Source of the DNA: Candidatus Acidulodesulfobacterium acidiphilum
Lineage (GTDB): Bacteria > SZUA-79 > Acidulodesulfobacterales > Acidulodesulfobacteraceae
NCBI GenBank assembly: GCA_008534395.1
Contig: SHMQ01000005.1
Location: 1 to 64,000, forward strand
Direction of reading: 5' to 3'
Length of the DNA stretch: 64,000 nt
Shown piece after piece: positions 9,037-18,952 of this stretch (its first letter is position 1; every line of letters begins with the position of its first letter). A model generated the notes under the pieces. It did no database searches and was not told the origin of the DNA. It saw nothing but the letters and a program-made list of their open reading frames with translations. A program made the position numbers and the translations under genes.

Positions 9037-9903
9037 TTACTCACAATTTAAAGTTTTATATATAGCGCACATATCTTCATCTTTAAATTTATCGTATCCT
9101 AAAATATAGGAGTTGTTTATTGCGGACGTTAAAGGAGAAAATGCTTTAAATTCTCCTGAAAGTTTAACCGCAAAATCTAAATCCTTTTGCATATGTTTAT
9201 ATGGAAAATTAGTTTCATAATTATTATCTATAATATTTTTCCCTTTAAGCTGAAACATCGGATTTGCAAATGCTCCGGAATTCACGATATCATAAACTGT
9301 ATTTTCGTCTAATCCTATTTTTTTAGATAAACTTAATCCTTCGGCTAAAGCGCCCATTGTAATTCCCATAATCTGATTATTAATAATTTTTAAGTATGAC
9401 GCCTTGGGAACGTCGCCGAGATAAATAACCTTCTTACCAATCATATTAAAATAAGCGGTTGAAAGGTCATAAGCCTTTTTATCTCCGGCGGCTAAAATTA
9501 TAAGAGTCCCTTCTTTAGCGGGAATTTTGCTTCCGATGACCGGAGCTTCCAAAAAAAGAGACGACGGAGATTTTATCTTGATTTTTTTATAAAGCATAGC
9601 TGAATAATCAGGTTCTATGGTGCTCATATTTATTATTATTTTTTCGCCGTCTAAACCTTCCAGTAATCCGTCGTTGCCGTCTGTTATATTAGAGACGGCC
9701 TTCGAGTCAGATAGCATAAGCATTATAATGTCGCTTTTTTTTGCGACTTCCTTTGGCGAATCTAAAAATATTGCCCCTTTTTTTATATGCTCCTCAGCTT
9801 TTTCTTTAGTTCTGTTATAAACATTTAGCATAACGCCGTTTTTTAATAAATTTAATGCCATAAAATTTCCCATTATGCCTAATCCTATAAAACCTATTTT
9901 CAT
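9037..9903 (-). CDS. NAD(P)-dependent beta-hydroxyacid dehydrogenase (3-hydroxyisobutyrate dehydrogenase / glyoxylate reductase family)
   Basis: The 288-residue protein has the N-terminal Rossmann motif GLGIMG (residues 7-12), the substrate-binding APVIGSKIPAKEG segment near 119-131 and the catalytic lysine motif KIINN near residue 172. The C-terminal helical domain matches the family length. The enzymes reduce small aldehyde or keto acids such as succinic semialdehyde or glyoxylate; the substrate here is not determinable. It lies just inside the tRNA-fragment boundary. Confidence 0.88.
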   Translation of the reverse strand: MKIGFIGLGIMGNFMALNLLKNGVMLNVYNRTKEKAEEHIKKGAIFLDSPKEVAKKSDIIMLMLSDSKAVSNITDGNDGLLEGLDGEKIIINMSTIEPDYSAMLYKKIKIKSPSSLFLEAPVIGSKIPAKEGTLIILAAGDKKAYDLSTAYFNMIGKKVIYLGDVPKASYLKIINNQIMGITMGALAEGLSLSKKIGLDENTVYDIVNSGAFANPMFQLKGKNIIDNNYETNFPYKHMQKDLDFAVKLSGEFKAFSPLTSAINNSYILGYDKFKDEDMCAIYKTLNCE

Positions 9904-10065
9904 TGCTTTTTAACCTCCATTGCGTATTCCGTTCTAACTGGACGGCTTTTTCGTTTTTAACTGGGCAATTATCTCACAGTTAATCCTTATTATTTTTTTA
10001 TATAATACTATTCATCTTTAGTCAATATATTATTGATAGATTGGTAAAATATTTGCAAATCAATT

Positions 10066-10471
10066 CTATAAAAATGCGTTATTATAAATTATTACAAATA
10101 ATGTTCTTTTGTTCAAGCTATAAGAACCATCACCATGTTTAAAAACTTCAATTGGATTTTTTTTAAATACGATATAAATTTTTTATTTAATTCTATATTA
10201 TTTGAAATTTTCTTTATTGTCGAATCATCTATTTCAAACAGACACGCTATTACAGTTTTTCTTCTCCAATCAGACCCACGTAAACGTCTCCTATAGGGCG
10301 AGCGTCATCGGGTATATTTGCGTTAATATTAAAGCAACTTAACGCTTCAAGTATTACGCTTTTGCCAGATTCGTTTTTACCTGCAAGAATGGTTATGTCG
10401 GAAGAAATATCGCAATATCCGCTGTCTTTAATAGATTTGTAATTTAAAATTTTAAATCCTTTTAGTTTCAT
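10066..10471 (-). pseudogene. Frameshifted N-terminal fragment of an OLD/RecF-like AAA ATPase
   Basis: The first frame (10250-10471) encodes 73 residues with the P-loop GKNESGKS and then stops after IGEEKL. Reading on in the next frame gives VIACLFEIDDSTIKKIS and about 55 further coding-like residues to a stop at 10066. A single-base shift near 10252 therefore breaks the gene, and the remaining ATPase/nuclease domains are missing. It follows hsdS by 15 bases on the same strand, a common place for defence-associated ATPases. Confidence 0.65.
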
Positions 10472-10486
10472 TCCGATGCTCTGTGT

Positions 10487-11935
10487 TTAAATATTTTTAA
10501 GTTTTTTTAATTCTGTCAAATTATAATTTATCCACTTTTCCGCTTCTTCCTCGTTTTTTTCGATTGCAATCTCAACCCCTCGTTTAGCAATTTCAAGCAA
10601 CGATTTAGACTGTTTTCTATAAAAAAACGATTGTTCAATGAGTTCTTTAATTTCTTTTTGTTTAGCATTTTCTAATATCGGAATTATTGTTAATTTCACT
10701 TGATCAGGTCTCCAATGGTTTATAACGGAACCGCCTACATCGCGTTCAATTTGCTTCTGCACGATAACAGAATTTAAAGCAAGTGTTAAATATTCCGGTA
10801 AAATTTTTTGACTTAATATTTTTAATCTCAAAATGCCGCCGGAAACAATCATCTGCTTTGGTTCTTCGTTTAAATAATAAGCTATGCCGGGGGTCGCGTC
10901 TTTAGATAATAATATTTCGTCTTTTTTAGGTTGATAAATTTTCAATTCATCGTATAATTTTTCTGAAATAAATTGTTGATTATTATCAGAAAGTTCAAAT
11001 TTCGAAAGATTGCTCACGCGGACAAACGGAATTCCATTTTCTTGATATGCTTCGCTTCCCGGCTCTATGCTCTTTTTTATTTGCACTAAATTTCCCAACT
11101 CATCAAAACCGTCTTTATATTTCCTGACCGATTCCATAATTTCCTCATATTTTGGTTGAAAATACTCTGCATCGAACCGCTCTGCTTGTTGTGTGGCGGA
11201 AAAATTTTTTATAAAAGCAAGTTCTTGTTTTGGCTTCCAGTTTAAAAGTTCAAGTTCGGAAAGAAGAAGTTGCTCGGCTTGAGAATAAAATTCATTTGAT
11301 TCTTTTCTATTTAATTTTGTAACAACAATAATTTTTTTAACTAAATTTTGAAAATTTTCACTGAATAACGGCACTGGTATTTCTCTTATTCTTGACATGG
11401 CAACCGTAGGTTGAGCTGAAAGGGTTTTTTCACGCTCAAGTAAAAGTTGGCCAGCTTCAGAGTTTAAAAAAGTGGATAAATAAAATGGATTAATATTATT
11501 ATTTTTTGCCCGAAGAAGACAGATATTTGGACCAAGTTGCAAGTTGTCTTCTTCTAAAACTAAAGATCGTCTATATTCGCCTGTATAAGATAAGACAATA
11601 TCATTTTTTTGTAATTTTGATCTACCCAAAAATTCATCAGATATTTTTTTATCAATCTTTAAAAAATCATTTAATATTAAATCTTCATTTTGAATGTTTT
11701 TGCTTGTCAAGACTGTATAAAAACTATCTGAGTTCATATTTTGAAAGGTAAAATATTTTGTGTACTCAAAACCAGCTAATTTCGTAACTCTAAAACTATT
11801 CTTAATCCTTGTATATCTTTTGTTTTTTATGTTTTTATAAAGAGTATAAGATTTAGGACGAAAATAATCAGCATCAAATCTAAATATATCATTATCAATT
11901 AAAAGTTCTTTAAATGTAATAATTGAGCATTGCAT
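10487..11935 (-). CDS. hsdS: Type I restriction-modification specificity subunit HsdS
   Basis: The 482-residue protein has two similar halves, each beginning with a DADYF/DAEYFQPK motif (near residues 21 and 254). Each half contains a target-recognition domain ending in an SGG or SRIREIP-type segment, followed by a helical spacer. This is the two-TRD layout of HsdS, which selects the bipartite DNA target. It is separated from hsdM by one membrane-protein gene. No hsdR gene is present, but HsdM itself carries an R-like N-terminal domain. Confidence 0.85.
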   Translation of the reverse strand: MQCSIITFKELLIDNDIFRFDADYFRPKSYTLYKNIKNKRYTRIKNSFRVTKLAGFEYTKYFTFQNMNSDSFYTVLTSKNIQNEDLILNDFLKIDKKISDEFLGRSKLQKNDIVLSYTGEYRRSLVLEEDNLQLGPNICLLRAKNNNINPFYLSTFLNSEAGQLLLEREKTLSAQPTVAMSRIREIPVPLFSENFQNLVKKIIVVTKLNRKESNEFYSQAEQLLLSELELLNWKPKQELAFIKNFSATQQAERFDAEYFQPKYEEIMESVRKYKDGFDELGNLVQIKKSIEPGSEAYQENGIPFVRVSNLSKFELSDNNQQFISEKLYDELKIYQPKKDEILLSKDATPGIAYYLNEEPKQMIVSGGILRLKILSQKILPEYLTLALNSVIVQKQIERDVGGSVINHWRPDQVKLTIIPILENAKQKEIKELIEQSFFYRKQSKSLLEIAKRGVEIAIEKNEEEAEKWINYNLTELKKLKNI

Positions 11936-11938
11936 ATA

Positions 11939-12763
11939 TTAAAATGGTTTATTTAGATTATATTGTCTTTCTTTGATATATTTTATAAAGTCTTTTCCCT
12001 TTTTGGTTATTCTATAATTATTTAAATCTGCTAATTCTAATAATTGTGAACTGGTTAAAAAAGATAAATATTGTGAAATGTCAATATTATTTAAAAAAGG
12101 ATGTTGTTTGTTTTGTGTCTCTCTATAATATCTATTTATTTGATCAAAGCTAATTATAGCATTTGAAACATTTAAATAATCTAAGATGAATATTTGGCTG
12201 CCATAAATAACATTGTAAATTCGCTCAAAATCAAGCTCAATTTCCTTATTGGCTAATTGTTCTTTTAATGTATTTACATTATCGCTAAAATTCTTTATAA
12301 TATCTTCTTTGGATTGCTCATAAACTTCTTCAATTTTTTTTATATCCACTTTATTATATAATATTTCTTGGTTCGGTGGTTGTTTATCTCGTTTAGCCTT
12401 GTTTCCAAAAATATATAACTCGTTTAATTCATCTATTAGTTTACCAATGTTATCCTTAAACAATAGGATTACAAATACAGTAACTAATGGCCACCAAGAT
12501 ATTTTTAAAAAATAAATAATTTTACTTACATATTTAAAATTCCAATAATATAATAAAAAAATTGGCAGACTTATAAAAATTAAAAAATATATTAATTTAA
12601 ATACAATTTTTAATATTGGTGTAATCGAGTAAAATACATAGCTAATATTCGATAGCTTTTTTTTAATATTATTTTTTAACATTTTCAATTTATTAAAATA
12701 AAAATTTCTATTAATATTATTAACTAGTTTTCCCAAAAGGATAAATTCTCCGATATTGCCCAT
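11939..12763 (-). CDS. Membrane protein of unknown function within RM locus
   Basis: The protein (274 residues from the first possible start) has two hydrophobic segments near residues 50-78 and 84-105, then a soluble C-terminal domain of charged helices. The first ATG overlaps the read-through end of hsdM by about 40 bases. A later ATG at 12680-12682 is an alternative start. It is placed between hsdM and hsdS, where type I systems often hold accessory genes. No family recognised. Confidence 0.55.
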   Translation of the reverse strand: MGNIGEFILLGKLVNNINRNFYFNKLKMLKNNIKKKLSNISYVFYSITPILKIVFKLIYFLIFISLPIFLLYYWNFKYVSKIIYFLKISWWPLVTVFVILLFKDNIGKLIDELNELYIFGNKAKRDKQPPNQEILYNKVDIKKIEEVYEQSKEDIIKNFSDNVNTLKEQLANKEIELDFERIYNVIYGSQIFILDYLNVSNAIISFDQINRYYRETQNKQHPFLNNIDISQYLSFLTSSQLLELADLNNYRITKKGKDFIKYIKERQYNLNKPF

Positions 12764-14775
12764 TCTATAAACTTTTCTGCAACGCCGTCCGGCAATTCGC
12801 CGTTATGATTGTGTAGGTCGTGGTCTATAATAAGATGTCCGTTTTTATCTAATTTCGGCTGACCGTTGCCGTTCTTTATAAAAACATATTCCCCTGAATT
12901 GTCTTTACCAGATTTTTCCGAAACAGCAAAGAAAATCGGGTAGTCTTCTACTTTCGGGCAGAGAGGACCGGCTTTAGGGTCGTCGTTCTATTTTTGAACA
13001 AATAAAACACTTGTTTTTGTTCCCGTATGCGGTTTAAAAGTGTTTACATGCAATCCAACTACCGCCAAAATGCGGCATTTTTCGGCTATATACTCGCGAA
13101 TCTGCTTATCCGATGTATTGTTAAAACGACCCTGAGGTAAAACTACCGCCATTCTCCCGCCGGGTTTTAAGAAGTTAATGTTTCTTTCAATAAATAAGAT
13201 ATCTCTGCCGACTTTTGATTTTGGTTTATTTTTTTCGTTATATCCGAGTTCGTATTTATGAATTATTCGGGATTCTTTAATATCCCCTGCAAAAGGCGGA
13301 TTAGCCATAAGAATGTCGAAATTAAATTCTTTATATGAAGATGTATCTTTTCGCAACTTTTCAAGCCTTTTAAGCCCTGCTCCATATATATCGTACCATT
13401 CCCTAATCTTGACGGTTTCGTTCCATCGTTCATAGTCAAGGTCGTTTAAATGTAAAACGTTAGTATTTCCGTCTCCCGCTATTAGATTTAAGGTTCGGGC
13501 TACCCTAACTACCTTTTCGTCAAAGTCTATCCCAAAAATTTTCAATACATTTTCTTTCTCTTCTTCAGGAATATCGGCATTTTTAAAAAGATGACCAGTT
13601 ATGTGAAATATAGTATGCACTGGAAACCCGCAAGAACCAGCGGCGGTATCCACCATATATTCGCCAGGTTTAGGATTAAGCATTTTAACGCACATATCTA
13701 TGACATGGCGGGGCGTAAAATATTGCCCTTTTTCCCCTTTTGCCGATTTACTGACTAAATATTCAAAGGCTTCGTCAATAATCTGTAAATTAGAATTAAA
13801 AAGTTTGATGTCCTGCAAGCTGGAAATACAGATAGACAGATGAGACGGGGAAAGCTGAATTTGGCTCGTCTCGTCAAAAACACCTGGCCATTTAAGCTTA
13901 GCTTCGTCAAATAGCTTTTGAATTTTCTTTTTCAGTTCCGATTCGGATTGGCCTGTATTTCTAAATTCAAGCACTCTCGAATTAGTATCATCGTATTCTT
14001 TTAAAATTTCTTTTACTTTATTATAATCTCCGAGGTCTTCTTCGCTTAAGCGATCTTCAAGATAAAACTCAATGCGCATTTTATCTTTTTTACTTTGTAA
14101 TTCGTCATATAGTTTTGTAAAAATAAGTTTAAAGACTTCTTCAAAAACATCCACGCCGGCATTTGCCAAGACTTCGTCTTCCATTTCCTGAATAATAAAC
14201 TTAAGGGATTTTCCTTCATTGGGAATTTTGTCTTTGATAATCAAATCTTTAAGAGTGAATCTTTCTTTTAGAATATCCTCAAGCGTTTGGTCTGCTTTTG
14301 GAATATCGGTAATGTCATTAAAATAATTTGGGTCTTTACGGTTATAACGCGAAATCTCGCCACCGTTTGTCCAGACGGCAATAGGCGCTCCGGTCGCGTT
14401 GGTATATGAACGGAGCTGATTTTTTCCGTCTTGAAGTTTTGGTTTCTTTATTTCTACAATGATATATTCAACGGTCGGACGGTCTTTATCAAAAATAACA
14501 ATATCGGCTGATTTTACTTCCCTGCCAAAATGTATTGGATGTTCAAGTACTATTCTATTTTTAGGATAGCCGTATTCTCTAATAAGTTTCATTAAATAAA
14601 GTTGACGGACAACTTCTTCGGGCTTTAAAACGATTTCTTTATCGCGTATTAGGCAAGTTACATAAGGCTTACCGTCTTTTATTGTTATTTTCTTTTCAAG
14701 TTCCTCTATATAGGATTTCTCAAATAATGAGAAACTGTAATTAGAATCTTTAATGATGTTTAGAATTTTATTCAT
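12724..14775 (-). pseudogene. hsdM: HsdM-like methyltransferase with N-terminal PD-(D/E)XK domain, interrupted by in-frame TAG
   Basis: The first 595 codons (12988-14775) contain an HSDR-N-like nuclease domain (SADIVIF near 89 and EIKKPK near 108), then the N6-adenine methylase domain with DTAAGSCGF at ~376-384 and NPPF at 492-495. Translation stops at a TAG at 12988-12990 after VLFVQK. The same frame continues for about 87 codons (NDDPKAGPLCPKVEDYPIFF...) to 12724, and homologous HsdM proteins have Trp at the stop position (TGG to TAG). The protein is therefore truncated or suppressed. The fusion is typical of type I-like MTases lacking a separate HsdR. Confidence 0.75.
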
Positions 14776-14829
14776 AGTTTTTAATTTATTATATCTATAG
14801 GCTAATTTATAGTAAATTCTCTATTCTTA

Positions 14830-15453
14830 TTAAGTTAAGGACTTTAAATATATTATTAATCGCTTTGTCGTAGTGTAATTTCCTAATAATTCATCATTGT
14901 TTTCTATCAAATTAATTCTATCTTTATTGTTAAACCAATAAGAATATGAATTAAAAACATCCCTTCCTGCATTTGAGTCAAGTTTATTATTACTTACAAG
15001 CAAATTGACTTTTTGTTCAAGAGACATAGCCATTAAATCTCGTTGTTTCTTAAAAAATGGCCACATACCAAGCAACTTATCAATATAACTTATTATTTCA
15101 GTGTAATTAAAATAAATTTCATTGAATATGAAATGTTTAGCAAGATTTAAATTGGACTGTATTTCGGCCATTTTATTTTCATCGAGTTTTTCAGGTATAA
15201 TTTCAACCTGTTTCTTATCTAATATATCAGAAAATCCATCTTTTTTTTCTTTTTTATCAGATAATGTTTCCGGCATCTCCAAACTTTCGGAGTAAGTTTT
15301 AGCTGAAATTCCAATATCTCCAAATTTCAGTTCCGTTATTTTATTTAAAAAAACACTGATATTTTTTCTAAAAATAATAACGGTGCCGATAGTTATTAAT
15401 GGCCACGAAAGAATTGCTCTTATATATTCCAGAATTAGAAGAGATAGATTCAT
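14830..15453 (-). CDS. Membrane-anchored protein, unknown
   Basis: The 207-residue protein has one N-terminal membrane segment (about 5-27) and a soluble helical remainder with a Lys/Glu-rich linker near 65-85. It resembles in layout the membrane-anchored helical proteins 11939-12763 and 16861-17841 in the same island, but no shared family is recognised. It lies directly upstream of hsdM. Confidence 0.5.
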   Translation of the reverse strand: MNLSLLILEYIRAILSWPLITIGTVIIFRKNISVFLNKITELKFGDIGISAKTYSESLEMPETLSDKKEKKDGFSDILDKKQVEIIPEKLDENKMAEIQSNLNLAKHFIFNEIYFNYTEIISYIDKLLGMWPFFKKQRDLMAMSLEQKVNLLVSNNKLDSNAGRDVFNSYSYWFNNKDRINLIENNDELLGNYTTTKRLIIYLKSLT

Positions 15454-15533
15454 AAAATCCTCTTTTTTTGCATTTTAAAATTAATTTTATTTTAAATTCA
15501 AAACCCACTTCGGCAACCATAAAGCCTTTGGCT

Positions 15534-16067
15534 TTATAAACGTCTGTCTTCGTATATCGCTTCTAACTTTATCCCGTTAAGCACATAAACGAATACCGTC
15601 CCGACGTAAGCTCCCGTCTTTGCTATTATCCTGTATCCGTAATAATTAGCGGTCGCTTTGCCGTATTGCCTTGCTTCTTGGATAGTATTATTTATAACAG
15701 GTTTAATTCCTTTTGGCAAATTATCCCTCCCCGCCATATTGGTATTTTTAACCTCTGCAATATTTCCGTTGCATATCTTATAATTTTCTATTGCCCAGTA
15801 TGCCGGTTTCGGAAAGCCCTGCGTGCGTCTTATTATGCTTATCAGCTTGCAACCTGACATAGTCGTCGTTATAGGTATGGCGTTATAGGTATAAGCTCCA
15901 CTGGTATAAGTATAAGGACTGTCGGAATTATACACCCGCATTGCGAGTTTATTAAAGTTAGAGTCGGACTGGTTGTAAGGGATATTAAAAATCCCTAAAG
16001 CAAAAACCTTATTTGCAGAAAACAAAATAAATGCAAATATAAATATTTTTATTATAATTTTATTCAT
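15534..16067 (-). CDS. Secreted protein of unknown function
   Basis: With the ATG at 16065-16067, the ~177-residue protein has an N-terminal signal peptide (hydrophobic residues 4-24 ending near VFALG). The mature part is rich in Tyr/Asn/Thr with two cysteines, probably exported. An earlier TTG is less likely, because the ATG overlaps the TGA that ends the shifted frame of the upstream nuclease gene (TGATG), indicating translational coupling. No family recognised. Confidence 0.5.
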   Translation of the reverse strand: MNKIIIKIFIFAFILFSANKVFALGIFNIPYNQSDSNFNKLAMRVYNSDSPYTYTSGAYTYNAIPITTTMSGCKLISIIRRTQGFPKPAYWAIENYKICNGNIAEVKNTNMAGRDNLPKGIKPVINNTIQEARQYGKATANYYGYRIIAKTGAYVGTVFVYVLNGIKLEAIYEDRRL

Positions 16068-16826
16068 CAAACTCTTTTCATTTGAGCTATTATTTGATTA
16101 GCAAGGCTTCTTTTGTCTATTAAATAGTTATCCCACTTATTAGACTCTTTTTTTCTTTCGTCCGGCAACAAATCCGAGAGATTTTCCGCCGTCAAGTTTA
16201 TTGGCTAATTTAATAAAATCCGGAGCAGGAACAAACCAGATATAATCCCATAAGTCGCCTTCTTCAGTATCGAAAAAGCAAAAAATAACCGCCATTGAAT
16301 AATTATCCGAAATAGAAGAAGTTTTAACGTTAGCCGTAAAAATCTTATCGGGATTATCGCCGAAACGGCTTTTAATTTGAATATACATCGTCTTTAAACT
16401 GCCTTTTTCTTTGACTATTAAATCTATACCTTCATCGTCGGAAATAGGTTTATAGCATGACAATGTAGTATCTCCATAGAGCATTATAAGTTCCGCAATT
16501 CTGGCTTCGGCTATATCGCCTTTTTGTTTTGTCGAAACGTCTTTTGAAATTTTATAGATATTTTCGGACTTCTTTGTCTCTTTAATGCTTAAATCTTTAA
16601 GTTTTTCATTTAACCAGAAAACTGAAGGAGCGGTTTTAATAAAGCGGGATTTTTCTTTCTTAGAATTTACGTCGACGATAAGTTGCGCGTTCATTGTAGC
16701 TTCTGGCGTTTTACCTGCAGTTTTAAGCCAACCCTTCTTAAGGGCTATTTGTGTAATTTCATTGCTATGCAAAGGTTTGCCGGCTTCTTTCAATATTTGA
16801 AACGCAATGTCTTTAAATGAACTCAT
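16067..16826 (-). pseudogene. HARE-HTH / Mrr-like PD-(D/E)XK nuclease, probable frameshift near the 3' end
   Basis: The first 228 codons (16140-16826) encode a HARE-HTH winged helix (residues 1-75, AFQILKEAGKPLHSNEIT) and a PD-(D/E)XK-like domain with DEGIDLIV and YIQIKSR (residues ~130-160). The frame ends GRKKKRV after a seven-T run (16147-16153). A one-base shift there gives ESNKWDNYLIDKRSLANQ and a stop overlapping the next ATG as TGATG. This supports a longer original protein. It is probably a restriction endonuclease of the modification-dependent or type II kind. Confidence 0.6.
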
Positions 16827-16860
16827 AATTTAGAATTTTTAATATAAATCACGACAATGT

Positions 16861-17841
16861 TTATTCAGCGAATATTATTTTGTGTTTTATTTTTAAATAA
16901 TCACATTCATCAAGTAAATCTTCATAATTCAATATGTGCATTATTTTTTTACGTAACGGTTCATAATTACTTTTCACTTCATTTTTTAATAATAAAATTT
17001 TTTTCACTTCATTACTTTCTTTATAAAAATTACCTATGTTTTTTATATTTTCATATTCTCTGATATTGTATGCCATCTTAAAATAATTTTGGTAAACATA
17101 TTCTATATCTGGATAACCTAAAGATATAATAATAATCAACCTTATATAATCGTATTTTGTATCATTTGATAAAATCGTATTTTTAGCTTTATCCTTTTGC
17201 TCGATTCTTAATACAAGTTGTTTAAATTCTTCATAATTTTTTATTTTTATAAATAGTTCTTTAAGACTTTCTTTATATTGCATACAATTTGATATAATTA
17301 ATTCTAAAAAATTATGAAATTCATGGACTATGCCTTTAGTTATTTTATGATACTCAAGATCATTATATAATTTATTATTAACAATAGCATTGTAATTAAT
17401 GCCGCCGTAAACAAGTTTCTCATCCCAAAAATGTGTCGGATAATCCAATTCATTTTGAAGCCAGACGTCGTTAAATTTAGATTCTTCCGATATTTCAAAC
17501 ATACAGTAATTATTATAATAATCATTAATTAACCCTAACATGGGCTTAAGACAATTTTCTTTAATATCCGCTAAATGTGCTATGTTCAACTGATTTAATA
17601 TTTCTTTTTTCTTTTTATCATCTTTAATTTGAGTTATAAACAATGAAATAAAGGTTGCCGTTGCTAAGATAATCGTTCCAAATGCGGCAAAACCGCTAAA
17701 TAAAATATCAACATAATTTGAATTTCCTAGATTATGCAATACAGATATAAGATTATAAGCAAGAATACATGATACAATCCCTATAGGAATCACACCAAAT
17801 ATTAAGATTAATATTGTAACAAGCCATTTATTCATTTTCAA
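16861..17841 (-). CDS. Two-helix membrane protein with cytoplasmic domain, possible defence protein
   Basis: The 326-residue protein has two N-terminal membrane helices (about 8-30 and 46-68), followed by a Lys-rich helix (DDKKKKEIL) and a large soluble, alpha-helical domain. This arrangement resembles putative phage abortive-infection membrane proteins, but the match is only architectural. Its setting next to restriction genes is consistent with a defence role; no catalytic motif is seen. Confidence 0.5.
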   Translation of the reverse strand: MKMNKWLVTILILIFGVIPIGIVSCILAYNLISVLHNLGNSNYVDILFSGFAAFGTIILATATFISLFITQIKDDKKKKEILNQLNIAHLADIKENCLKPMLGLINDYYNNYCMFEISEESKFNDVWLQNELDYPTHFWDEKLVYGGINYNAIVNNKLYNDLEYHKITKGIVHEFHNFLELIISNCMQYKESLKELFIKIKNYEEFKQLVLRIEQKDKAKNTILSNDTKYDYIRLIIIISLGYPDIEYVYQNYFKMAYNIREYENIKNIGNFYKESNEVKKILLLKNEVKSNYEPLRKKIMHILNYEDLLDECDYLKIKHKIIFAE

Positions 17842-17879
17842 AACTTACTTAACATATTTTTCTATTACTTTTTGAATAT

Positions 17880-18458
17880 TCATGATATTTTTTTAATATT
17901 CTTAAAAAATTCCGTCAAACTATTTATCTTATTCTCCGGCTCCGGCAAACTAAAATCCCCATAACCTCTATTGAGCCAATAAGCGTTGCACTCAGGACAG
18001 TTTAATTCTATATGGTGAATTGCCAAATTATAATCGTCTATGAAATATCTTATTCCAAGCTCGGAAATAATTCTATGTTTTTCTTTCGTGTCGGCATGAT
18101 ATACGGGAATGTCTTTACCGAATACTGTAGATACGTTTAATTTTCTTAAATGCAAAGCTTCTTTCGGGCTTGCCGTTATAAAGCATTTGATATCCTTAAT
18201 ATGATGCTTTAAGTTTATAACCTCGTCAAAAACTTCCATATCGGAAAAGTCAATTCTTGCATTGATTAAGGATACCTGCTCCGCCGTAATCTCGTATCTT
18301 TCGGCCATATTGTAAATTTCAGGACGCTTTATTGAAATATTTAGACCAAGTTCTGCGGCTTTCTTCCGGAAAGTTTTCTCGTAGTCGAATATAACGCCGT
18401 CTAAGTCTAATGCGGTTTTGGGGTGATTGACACCGTGGAACTCACCTGTTTTAGCCAA
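17880..18458 (-). CDS. HAD-superfamily phosphatase (nucleotidase-like)
   Basis: The 192-residue protein has HAD motif I DLDGVIFDY (residues ~18-26), motif II ITASP near 94, a lysine region KEKHR near 125 and motif III YFIDDYN near 138. The cap insertion is small. Such proteins dephosphorylate small metabolites and include 5'(3')-deoxyribonucleotidases. The only available start is TTG at 18456-18458. Downstream of the coiled-coil membrane protein gene on the same strand. Confidence 0.7.
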   Translation of the reverse strand: MAKTGEFHGVNHPKTALDLDGVIFDYEKTFRKKAAELGLNISIKRPEIYNMAERYEITAEQVSLINARIDFSDMEVFDEVINLKHHIKDIKCFITASPKEALHLRKLNVSTVFGKDIPVYHADTKEKHRIISELGIRYFIDDYNLAIHHIELNCPECNAYWLNRGYGDFSLPEPENKINSLTEFFKNIKKIS

Positions 18459-18470
18459 TGGTAGATGCGA

Positions 18471-18926
18471 CTAATGCCCATATCCACGCCTATAAATATC
18501 GTACAACTCTATATACACATATAATGAGCTTAACAAAAGCCCGATTATTCCGTATATAAAAAATCCGTTGCTATTCAACAGAGAATTAAGCGCTGTCACT
18601 GCATATGAATGTTTACCCGGATAATATACAGGCTCAGGTGGTGGTGCAGACCAAACAAAAACTAAATAAAGAAAGGCAAATATCGTCCCTTCAATGACTA
18701 TAGTCCAAATGCCCGCCATTATTGCCGAATATTTTGGACTATGTTCTTTCCCGTTTGATAATCCTAATTTATCTCTTAAAATCTCTGTTTCAATATTCTT
18801 TTCCCACTGAGGCATCTGCTCCCATCGTTCTTTCTCCTTTTGTATCTCAATATCTCGAAGTTGTTTATTTACTGATTCAAGTTCAAGTTTAGCCTTTGCT
18901 TTTTTGAGTTTATAAGATTCAAACAT
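18471..18926 (-). CDS. Coiled-coil membrane protein, unknown
   Basis: The 151-residue protein begins with a charged coiled coil (residues 5-45), then has two membrane helices (about 70-92 and 115-140). A good AGGAGG ribosome binding site precedes the ATG. The AACTTCGCTAT motif, embedded in the end of the upstream gene, lies about 35 bases before the start. Confidence 0.5.
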   Translation of the reverse strand: MFESYKLKKAKAKLELESVNKQLRDIEIQKEKERWEQMPQWEKNIETEILRDKLGLSNGKEHSPKYSAIMAGIWTIVIEGTIFAFLYLVFVWSAPPPEPVYYPGKHSYAVTALNSLLNSNGFFIYGIIGLLLSSLYVYIELYDIYRRGYGH

Positions 18927-18952
18927 TTTTAGCCTCCTATATAAATATTTTA

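Noticed and set aside
8859-9044. Minus-strand ORF containing a VGTGGLEPPTPTVS-like sequence
   Set aside because: It is the antisense translation of the tRNA 3' fragment at 8921-8968, a well-known type of spurious ORF.
12988-12990. Pyrrolysine or other recoding of the hsdM TAG
   Set aside because: The residue in homologues is tryptophan, not a catalytic site, and no recoding machinery is seen; nonsense mutation or error is simpler.
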